From assembly GCA_003649695.1 (NCBI GenBank), contig QMSR01000059.1:1-5653 (forward strand): a stretch of 5,653 nucleotides of DNA, read 5' to 3'. Source of the DNA: Thermoplasmata archaeon (GTDB lineage: Archaea; Thermoplasmatota; Thermoplasmata; Thermoplasmatales; B87-G9). Positions 1 to 4,493 of the stretch are shown here, one piece after another (within the stretch, counting starts at the first letter, position 1; every line of letters begins with the position of its first letter). A model generated the notes under the pieces. That model was not told the origin of the DNA. It saw only the letters and a program-made list of their open reading frames with translations, and made no database searches. The translations under genes were made by a program, and so were the position numbers.

Positions 1-18
1 AGAGATAATAAGGTGTAG

Positions 19-131
19 GGGTGGGAGGGTTCAAAGATGGATCAAGTTCCCTCCTTGTAGCCTGCTTCATCAGCCGCTTCTTGTGGAAGCGAATGGACCT
101 GGCCCTCCCACCCTATTTTTATTCTGGAGGA
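19..131 (+). promoter_or_regulatory. Candidate structured leader RNA with competing stems ahead of the first small gene
   Basis: Positions 19-29 (GGGTGGGAGGG) and 103-113 (CCCTCCCACCC) are perfect 11-bp complements, and the second arm is followed by CTATTTTTATT. Inside this outer stem, 36-41 can pair with 66-71 (one G-U), 43-46 with 54-57, and 75-80 (CGCTTC) with 86-91 (GAAGCG) around a 5-nt loop, giving a three-way-junction-like fold. A rival pairing exists: CCCTCC at 49-54 also complements GGAGGG at 24-29. Both pyrimidine tracts complement the SD GGAGG at 126-130 of the next gene. This layout would suit a switch or attenuator acting on the gene at 137. The pairings are seen directly; function and transcription are inferred. 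It matches no RNA family I recognise, and it may extend left of the window. Confidence 0.35.
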
Positions 132-136
132 ATGTG

Positions 137-403
137 ATGACAGTAAGAGAGATGATTGCACAATTAGAAAAGCTACCACAGGATATAGAGGTCATGGAAA
201 TGACATTTCCAAGAGGTAGTGATTTTCCTTGTGTCTTTTGGTTGATGCATGGTCAATTCATTTGCAAAGAGGTTCATGTGATGGCGAAAGGATCTGATGT
301 GTGGATGACGGATGAGCCTGATCATAGAGAGGTGCCAAGAGGTTCCAGGACTTTGAAGGTCATTGATATTGCATTATGGGTGATGGATGAGGATTATTGT
401 TGA
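137..403 (+). CDS. Small phage protein of unknown function (88 aa)
   Basis: The ATG at 137 is preferred because GGAGG lies at 126-130, six bases upstream. The frame is open back to an ATG at 83, but that extension runs through the GC-rich inverted-repeat arm, has no SD, and is rich in Pro/Gly. The N-terminus, MTVREMIAQLEKLPQDIEVM, follows a pattern common in short phage and bacterial proteins: a short helix with Leu-x-x-Leu-Pro, then a beta strand containing 'D-x-E-V'. I recall this pattern but cannot name a characterised function for it. The rest is acidic and ends WVMDEDYC. There is no signal peptide or membrane segment. All five Arg codons are AGA/AGG. The next gene starts ten bases after this stop, so the two are probably co-transcribed. 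Confidence 0.7.
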   Translation: MTVREMIAQLEKLPQDIEVMEMTFPRGSDFPCVFWLMHGQFICKEVHVMAKGSDVWMTDEPDHREVPRGSRTLKVIDIALWVMDEDYC

Positions 404-412
404 GGAGAAGAG

Positions 413-625
413 ATGCAAGCAATTGATATGGTGAAGGAAGTTGAGTTCATTGTAGACACTATGAAGAATCGTAGAGGAGACCTCTTTGAGAAGGCGGCGG
501 CTCTGAAGAGCGCTGCTATGTTATATGAGAATCTGGCTTCAGCTGAGGGCATGAAGTTCTCTATGAAAAAATATTGGAACAATTTAACAGATGAAAAACC
601 GCATAGCAGACACACAAGAGATTGA
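413..625 (+). CDS. Small hypothetical protein, mostly helical (70 aa)
   Basis: The SD GGAG at 404-407 directly follows the upstream TGA (401-403), with five bases to the ATG, so the pair looks translationally linked. The sequence is rich in Met, Lys, Glu and Ala and reads as two amphipathic helices, roughly residues 1-18 and 24-50, followed by a polar tail ending HSRHTRD. No catalytic motif, signal peptide or membrane segment is seen, and I do not recognise the family. The last 35 bases overlap a further possible small gene in another frame (591-761). An 8-bp inverted repeat starts just after its stop. Arg codons are mostly AGA. Confidence 0.6.
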   Translation: MQAIDMVKEVEFIVDTMKNRRGDLFEKAAALKSAAMLYENLASAEGMKFSMKKYWNNLTDEKPHSRHTRD

Positions 626-761
626 ATATGAGGACTATCTTCTCTCGTATGTCCTCATGGATATTTTAGAAGAGAACCTTCCACTTCAAGAGTATTGGGC
701 AAATACTCCTGATCACACCCCACTCTATCCTGAGAATCATCCAGACGTTAGATTGAATTGA
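591..761 (+). CDS. Possible small acidic protein overlapping the previous gene (56 aa)
   Basis: An ATG at 591 opens a frame of 56 codons ending with TGA at 759-761. The frame is closed by TAA at 585-587 just upstream, so this is its first possible start. The product begins MKNRIADTQEIEYEDYLLSY, is strongly acidic, and has a Pro/His-rich end (HTPLYPENHPDVRLN); the composition is protein-like. Against it: the SD is poor (GGA about 12 bases upstream), it overlaps the previous gene by 35 bases, and it contains an inverted repeat (628-635/651-658) that could instead be a post-stop hairpin. Family and role are unknown. Confidence 0.4.
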   Translation: MKNRIADTQEIEYEDYLLSYVLMDILEENLPLQEYWANTPDHTPLYPENHPDVRLN

Positions 762-830
762 TCTGATATCAATTCAAAAGGGTTGAGAAATATAGGGTTG
801 AATTCAAAAGGGTTGAATTCAAAAGGGTTG
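753..830. repeat. Phased 15-bp repeat array with palindromes upstream of the protease gene
   Basis: The unit AATTCAAAAGGGTTG occurs exactly at 771-785, 801-815 and 816-830. The 15 bases between the first two (786-800) are a decayed copy, with 9 of 15 bases matching and GGGTTG kept. The whole block 771-830 is therefore four units in register. Unit junctions form the 10-bp palindrome TTGAATTCAA at 798-807 and 813-822. At the left edge, 753-762 and 768-777 form a 10-bp inverted repeat with a 5-base spacer. The array sits in the only sizeable non-coding gap before the head genes. It could be a protein-binding array (operator or iteron) or a slippage-derived tandem repeat. Confidence 0.75.
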
Positions 831-913
831 ATATTATTTTGAGTCTATAACACATTTTTTCCTTGTATTGTATTCTAGTCATCAATATACTTCTGATCAG
901 ATGAGGAGAAGGA

Positions 914-2443
914 ATGGTCATCAACATAGTCGCAAAGAGAGATGGAAAATGGTATGTCTTGTCTGAAGATGGCTCAAAAATCCTGGGCGGGCCATATGAC
1001 ACCAAGGCCGAAGCGGTCAAGAGGTTGAGACAGATTGAATATTTCAAAAACAATAAGGAGGCAGGCCAAATGGAATTCATCACCACAAATCTGACAGGGA
1101 TGGTTCGTAATGATACGATGGAAGGCAGAGAGTATCTGGTGGTCCCTATGATCATGATGGTGGAGGGTGTTTTGAATGGTAGTAATGGGCCGCTCTATTA
1201 CCCTGCAGAAGAACTTGAGAAGGTTCCTCAGGTTTGGAACCACAAGCCCATCGTTGTCTACCATCCGGAGATGAATGGCAGAGCCCTGTCCGCTTGCGAT
1301 CCTGACATCATTACCAATCGCAAGATCGGGGTGATCATGAATACCACGTTTGATGGGAAGAAGCTGAAAGCAGAAGCCTGGCTCGAGCCGGATCGTGTTG
1401 CTGCAGTAGACGAGAGAATCAGTGAAGCTCTGGAACAGAACAAGATGATGGAGGTCAGCACAGGTCTCTTCACTGAGAATGAGGAGGCAGAGGGAGAATT
1501 CAACGGCAAGCCATACAAAGCCATCGCCCGTAATTACAGGCCTGACCACCTCGCCATCTTGCCTGATCAGATTGGTGCATGCAGCATCGCAGATGGAGCA
1601 GGTCTTCTCCGCACCAATGCCAGAGGCTATCTTCCCACCATAGAAAAGGCACTCAAATATCTTGGGGTGAACGAACTCAGCCACAGTGATCTTCGGGATC
1701 AATTGTTTTCTGCGATCCAGTCAAAAGAGACGCCGAATAATCCGGTATGGATTGCTGATGTCTATGACAATTACATGGTATATGAGCTTGGTGGGAAATA
1801 TTACAAGCAGAGTTATCTTGTGGATGACTCTGATCAGGTGAAATTGGTTGATTCTCCTGCAGAAGTGAAGCGGGAGATTGTGTATTCTACTTTACAGTCA
1901 AATAAGGAGAATGAGATGAACAAGGAAGAGAAGGTTGCGGAAATCATCAAGAACACCGCATGGACTGATGAGGACAAGGACTTTCTGATGGGCCTGGAAG
2001 ACAATCAGCTTGACAAGATGCTCCCTGTCAAGAATGAAGAGCCTGAGGAGAAGCCTGAAGAGAACAAGGGAGAAGGTGAGCCCGAAGAAAAGCCTGCAGA
2101 GCAGGCTCCTGAGCAGAACAAGGAAGAGACTGCTGAGGAATTCATCGCCAAGGCTCCTGCAGAGTTGCGCGAGGTGCTCAAGGACAGTCTGCAGACCCAT
2201 GCCCAGAAGAAGGCAGGTCTCATCGAGAAGATCGTCGCCAATGAAAAGAACATCTTCACCAAAGAGCAGCTCTCTTCCATGTCGGTCAATGAGCTGAATG
2301 CCATTGCTGCCCTGGCTGCAGTAGAGGAGAAAAAACCTACTGGCGCCGCCAATTATTTCGGCCAGGCTCCTGTCGGGAATGCTGCAGAGAGCAAGGAAGA
2401 ACCTCTCGTGGCTCCCACTCTCAATTTCGGCGAAGAGAAATAA
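914..2443 (+). CDS. DUF2213-type prohead protease with fused scaffold-like C-terminus (509 aa)
   Basis: This is probably the capsid maturation protease, which trims head proteins inside the prohead. Residues 1-50 form a small basic/aromatic domain (KWYVLSEDGSKILGGPYDTK) of a type often found ahead of phage proteases. Residues about 53-235 match what I know of DUF2213 and related prohead proteases. Candidate active-site residues are His117 (VVYHPEMNG) and Ser182 (MMEVSTGLF), and the conserved-looking segment YRPDHLAILPDQIGACS covers 209-224. Residues 236-330 form an alpha/beta segment with the WIADVYDNYMVYE motif. Residues 335-509 look scaffold-like: a helical start, a Pro/Glu-rich linker (about 375-405), a Lys/Glu-rich helical stretch, and a Gly/Ala/Pro tail. 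GAGGAG at 903-908 supports the ATG at 914. It is followed by the decoration and capsid genes, as expected. The family call rests on recalled motifs; assignment of the catalytic residues is inference. Confidence 0.8.
   Translation: MVINIVAKRDGKWYVLSEDGSKILGGPYDTKAEAVKRLRQIEYFKNNKEAGQMEFITTNLTGMVRNDTMEGREYLVVPMIMMVEGVLNGSNGPLYYPAEELEKVPQVWNHKPIVVYHPEMNGRALSACDPDIITNRKIGVIMNTTFDGKKLKAEAWLEPDRVAAVDERISEALEQNKMMEVSTGLFTENEEAEGEFNGKPYKAIARNYRPDHLAILPDQIGACSIADGAGLLRTNARGYLPTIEKALKYLGVNELSHSDLRDQLFSAIQSKETPNNPVWIADVYDNYMVYELGGKYYKQSYLVDDSDQVKLVDSPAEVKREIVYSTLQSNKENEMNKEEKVAEIIKNTAWTDEDKDFLMGLEDNQLDKMLPVKNEEPEEKPEENKGEGEPEEKPAEQAPEQNKEETAEEFIAKAPAELREVLKDSLQTHAQKKAGLIEKIVANEKNIFTKEQLSSMSVNELNAIAALAAVEEKKPTGAANYFGQAPVGNAAESKEEPLVAPTLNFGEEK
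1056..1072 (+). promoter_or_regulatory. Strong internal ribosome binding site and in-frame ATG (Met53 of the protease)
   Basis: AGGAGG at 1056-1061 lies eight bases before an ATG at 1070-1072, in frame with the protease gene. Met53 begins MEFITTNLTGMVRND, about where the conserved protease domain starts. The SD is at least as good as the one at the annotated start. A shorter protease lacking the N-terminal domain may be made, or 1070 may be the main start. Confidence 0.45.
1916..2443 (+). CDS. Candidate nested scaffold protein from an internal start in the protease gene (175 aa)
   Basis: AAGGAG at 1904-1909 lies six bases before an in-frame ATG at 1916-1918, codon 335 of the protease gene. 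The start falls exactly at the boundary between the protease region and the scaffold-like tail. The product would begin MNKEEKVAEIIKNTAWTDED, then carry a Pro/Glu-rich linker, a helical Lys/Glu segment and a Gly/Ala/Pro tail ending PTLNFGEEK. It has no Cys and is highly charged, as scaffolds usually are. In lambda, scaffold Nu3 is made from an in-frame internal start in protease gene C, so the arrangement has precedent. The SD and reading frame are seen; production of a separate scaffold is inference. Confidence 0.5.
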   Translation: MNKEEKVAEIIKNTAWTDEDKDFLMGLEDNQLDKMLPVKNEEPEEKPEENKGEGEPEEKPAEQAPEQNKEETAEEFIAKAPAELREVLKDSLQTHAQKKAGLIEKIVANEKNIFTKEQLSSMSVNELNAIAALAAVEEKKPTGAANYFGQAPVGNAAESKEEPLVAPTLNFGEEK

Positions 2444-2485
2444 CGAGAGAAGGTTGGTTAAATTGACAAATTGATTTGATTTGAA

Positions 2486-2508
2486 TTTTTGAAAAGGAGA
2501 ACAAAATG
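2486..2508 (+). repeat. 23-bp initiation repeat, copy 1 (decoration protein gene)
   Basis: The element is T5, G, A4, then GGAGAACAAAATG, ending at the ATG of the decoration protein gene. GGAG (2496-2499) is six bases before the ATG. It is identical to copies at 2995-3017 and 5091-5113. It is preceded by an AT-rich run with repeated TTGATTTGA-like words (2461-2485). It works as the ribosome binding site here, and its complete conservation suggests selection or copying as a unit. Confidence 0.9.
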
Positions 2509-2949
2509 AGTAACCAGATTCACTCCAAAGGTGATTTCCGCAGGGAAGAGTATACTGCAGGCGGGACGATCAAGCCCGGATATCTTGTGGAACTCAATTC
2601 CTCCGGGAATGTTGTCGCCCATTCGACTGAGGGTGGGTATGCGGACTTGCTGTTCGCGGTGGAGGATGCTCTGCAGGGCAACTCTGTAGACGATGATTAC
2701 TCCAGCGGCGATCTCGTGTCCGTCAATGTTGAGGCTCCGGGCAATCAGGTGGAAGCCTGGATCAAGGCCGGCGAGGACATTGCCATCGGAGACAAGCTCA
2801 TCAGTGCTGGTGATGGGACTCTCATCGAGAATGGCAGTGAGACGAGCGGCACCTCTGTCCAGCAGATCATCGCCACGGCGACTGAGGCGGTGGATCTTTC
2901 CGGTAGTGGTGCGGTGGACACCAAGATCACCGTCATGCTGCACGTGTAA
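2506..2949 (+). CDS. Head decoration (capsid-stabilising) protein (147 aa)
   Basis: The likely role is a small outer-capsid protein that binds and stabilises the mature head. The sequence is beta-rich and acidic, with Gly-turn motifs: GGTIKPGYLVELNSSGNVVA (about 19-38), the segment FAVEDALQGNSVDDDYSSGD (about 49-68), and WIKAGEDIAIGDKLISAGDG (about 85-104), ending in a strand, ITVMLHV. This pattern of 'product may be raised by supply and delivery steps' (G-D-x-L, A-G-E-x-I) is what I know from small phage decoration proteins found between protease and capsid genes. It has no signal peptide, membrane segment or Cys. The start at 2506 is fixed by the 23-bp initiation repeat. An encoded position directly before the capsid gene supports the call; the exact family is not certain. 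Confidence 0.75.
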   Translation: MSNQIHSKGDFRREEYTAGGTIKPGYLVELNSSGNVVAHSTEGGYADLLFAVEDALQGNSVDDDYSSGDLVSVNVEAPGNQVEAWIKAGEDIAIGDKLISAGDGTLIENGSETSGTSVQQIIATATEAVDLSGSGAVDTKITVMLHV

Positions 2950-2961
2950 TAATTGATTGAT

Positions 2962-2988
2962 TGGTAGGTGCGCTCGCGCCCTTTACCA
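2962..2988 (+). other. Hairpin between the decoration and capsid genes
   Basis: TGGTA (2962-2966) pairs with TACCA (2984-2988). Inside, GGTGC (2967-2971) pairs with GCGCC (2976-2980), with one G-U pair and a 4-nt loop; three bases (2981-2983) bulge on the 3' side. It starts 12 bases after the decoration gene's stop and ends 26 bases before the capsid ATG. Five T's occur at 2995-2999, but they belong to the initiation repeat and lie six bases away from the stem, so a terminator is less likely than an mRNA processing or stability element. Confidence 0.45.
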
Positions 2989-2994
2989 TTGGAC

Positions 2995-3017
2995 TTTTTG
3001 AAAAGGAGAACAAAATG
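2995..3017 (+). repeat. 23-bp initiation repeat, copy 2 (major capsid gene)
   Basis: This copy matches copies 1 and 3 exactly over 23 bases and ends at the capsid ATG (3015-3017). The flanks differ: GGAC precedes it and GATTTT follows. It sets the capsid start at 3015 rather than at the in-frame ATG at 2961, which lies in the hairpin region and has no SD. Confidence 0.9.
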
Positions 3018-4070
3018 GATTTTATCTTGAATGGTCAAGCAAATGGGAATGTGGCGCAGACGTTGATGATGAACAATTTCGACGTCAACAGTCTCCGCCC
3101 GTATATCGGTGAAGATGGCAGAAGCTATATCACCGTGATTCAGAATGGTGCTCCCACAGCAGTCCCCGTCCAGAATGGAACTGCCACTCTCCGCAAGGAT
3201 GACTGGAAGATTCTGGATGAGGCGATTGTCAAGGCTGCCAAGCCTCGCCTTCGTGCTGTGGCTGATCTGCTTGGAGCAGGTCTTCGGTACAACATTCCGA
3301 ATGGCATGGGCAAGACGGTCCTCGAGACTGAGACTCAGAGCGACATCTCTGACGCCATCATCAGCATGGACGGTCTGAGGGAAAGTGAAGGCGATCGCCC
3401 TGTCTTCGAGCTGTCCAATCTTCCGCTGCCCATCATCCACAAGGACTTCAACTTCTCTGCTCGTCAGGTGATGGCGTCCAGGAATGGTGGGAGTCCTCTT
3501 GATACCACCACTGCAGAGCTGGCTGGCCGCCGGGTCGCAGAGATGGCCGAGAAGCTGTTGATTGGTGTCGCGAGTTCATACACGTATGGTGGCGGAACCG
3601 TTTACGGTCTGACCAACTATACGAATCGTATGACCAAGACCATTTCCAATCCGACCGGTGGTGGTTGGGTGCCGGCGACGACCGTTTCAGAAGTGCTGCA
3701 GATGCGCAACCAGAGTCAGGCTGCATATCACTATGGGCCGTGGATGCTCTACTGCTCACCGAACTGGGACGTCTACATGGATGATGATTATTCCTCCGCC
3801 AAGGGTGACAACACTCTCCGCGAGCGTCTCCGCAAGATTGAAGGTATCCAGGATGTCCGGACTCTGGACTATCTCACCAATTACGATCTTGTCCTGGTGC
3901 AGATGACCAGTGACGTCGTGCGTGAGGTGGTAGGAATGGACATCGCCACCACCCAATGGGAGAGCAAGGGCGGCATGCAGCTCAACTTCAAGGTGATGGC
4001 TATCATGGTGCCTCAGCTTCGCGCCGACCAGAACGGCAACACTGGCATCGTTCACGCTTCCGTCGCGTAA
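3015..4070 (+). CDS. Major capsid protein, HK97-fold, encapsulin-like (351 aa)
   Basis: This is probably the main shell subunit of the phage head. Length (351 aa) and position after the protease and decoration genes fit. Residues 1-60 look like a flexible N-arm. Residues 60-92 are a Lys/Arg/Leu helix region. The segment LPLPIIHKDFNFSARQVMAS (136-155), followed by PLDTTTAELAGRRVAEMAEK (161-180), resembles the Linocin/encapsulin-type HK97 core, where an extended strand is followed by the long spine helix. The C-terminal region has RERLRKIEGIQDVRTLDYL (269-287), the motif VLVQMTSDVVREV (293-305) and a terminal strand block with FKVMAIMVPQLRAD (325-338). Codon use is biased to CGN for Arg (17 of 20), as expected for a highly expressed gene. 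A probable terminator follows. Capsid identity is fairly sure; the encapsulin-like subtype is from memory of motifs. Confidence 0.88.
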   Translation: MDFILNGQANGNVAQTLMMNNFDVNSLRPYIGEDGRSYITVIQNGAPTAVPVQNGTATLRKDDWKILDEAIVKAAKPRLRAVADLLGAGLRYNIPNGMGKTVLETETQSDISDAIISMDGLRESEGDRPVFELSNLPLPIIHKDFNFSARQVMASRNGGSPLDTTTAELAGRRVAEMAEKLLIGVASSYTYGGGTVYGLTNYTNRMTKTISNPTGGGWVPATTVSEVLQMRNQSQAAYHYGPWMLYCSPNWDVYMDDDYSSAKGDNTLRERLRKIEGIQDVRTLDYLTNYDLVLVQMTSDVVREVVGMDIATTQWESKGGMQLNFKVMAIMVPQLRADQNGNTGIVHASVA

Positions 4071-4085
4071 TGCGGTTCATGAAAT

Positions 4086-4129
4086 GGCTGGGAGAGGGGT
4101 GATCAGAAACCTCTCCCAGCCTCCCTTTT
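4086..4129 (+). terminator. Probable intrinsic terminator after the capsid gene
   Basis: GGCTGGGAGAGG (4086-4097) and CCTCTCCCAGCC (4110-4121) form a perfect, GC-rich 12-bp stem with a 12-nt loop. The tail TCCCTTTT (4122-4129) is only partly T-rich, so termination may be incomplete and some read-through into the downstream genes is likely. It starts 15 bases after the capsid stop codon. It could also protect the 3' end of abundant capsid mRNA. Confidence 0.75.
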
Positions 4130-4168
4130 GATATCGGTGTATTTTGTTTCTAGGAAAGGAGACTGAAG

Positions 4169-4492
4169 ATGATGAGATTCAAGGTAGTTGGCGGCAGTCA
4201 CGAAGAAGGTGGGAAGACGTATTCGAAAGGCGCGATAATCAAGACAGACAAAGATCTGGTCAAGATGTTCGGTGCGAAGTTTGAGCGTCTGCATGATAAT
4301 GAAGATACACCCCCGGCACCCCCGGTGATTCCCACGCCTCTCAGCAAAGAGAAGAAGGTCGAGGTCCAAACCCCGCTCGAAGCAGACGAAAGCGGAGAGA
4401 AACCAAATCTCAGCGAATCGCAGGCGGTCACGAACATCGAACCGGAGGTGAAGAAAACCAAGAAGAAGGTTGTGCGCAGAAAGGTCAAGTAA
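4169..4492 (+). CDS. Small head-module protein with Pro-rich linker and basic tail (107 aa)
   Basis: AAAGGAGA at 4155-4162 gives a good SD for the ATG at 4169; a second ATG follows directly at 4172 and could also serve. Residues 1-40 form a compact domain (FKVVGGSHEEGGKTYSKGAI, then DLVKMFGAKFERL) of a kind seen in short phage proteins encoded next to capsid genes. That domain has no function I can name with certainty. The rest is low complexity: a Pro stretch (PPAPPVIPTP, about 49-58), an acidic/polar section, and a strongly basic end, KKTKKKVVRRKVK (95-107). The tail could contact DNA or an acidic surface. A head-completion or head-associated role is inferred only from position. The next gene begins one base after its stop. 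Confidence 0.65.
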   Translation: MMRFKVVGGSHEEGGKTYSKGAIIKTDKDLVKMFGAKFERLHDNEDTPPAPPVIPTPLSKEKKVEVQTPLEADESGEKPNLSESQAVTNIEPEVKKTKKKVVRRKVK

Positions 4493-4493
4493 T

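Noticed and set aside
26..56. tRNA-like GGGTTCAAA segment near the left end
   Set aside because: It resembles a T-loop start, but the matching arm, anticodon arm, acceptor stem and CCA end are absent.
19..120. Reading the 19-29/103-113 stem plus U-run as a simple intrinsic terminator
   Set aside because: The arms are 73 bases apart, far too long for a normal terminator loop; it was kept only as a candidate structured leader.
83..136. Upstream ATG at 83 as the start of the first small gene
   Set aside because: It has no SD, and the extension passes through the GC-rich stem arm; the ATG at 137 has a good SD and gives a natural N-terminus.
839..876. Possible sigma70-like promoter in the gap before the protease gene (TTGAGT at 839-844, TATTCT at 871-876)
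   Set aside because: The spacing is 26 bases, far from the usual 16-18, and other hexamer pairs in this AT-rich gap are no better. A promoter here is likely on position alone, but none can be placed.
974..1702. Long minus-strand open frame (242 codons) opposite the protease gene
   Set aside because: It is opposite a well-supported protease gene, has no convincing SD, and its translation is rich in Cys, His and Ile with no recognisable domain. It is best explained by codon bias of the plus-strand gene.
2010..2297. Plus-strand frame giving an Arg/Ser-rich protein within the protease gene
   Set aside because: The Arg/Ser richness is the frame-shifted reading of the Glu/Lys/Pro-rich scaffold region; there is no suitable SD.
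2745..3440. Minus-strand open frame (231 codons) spanning the decoration/capsid junction
   Set aside because: It crosses two real plus-strand genes and their intergenic hairpin, has no SD, and gives no recognisable protein.
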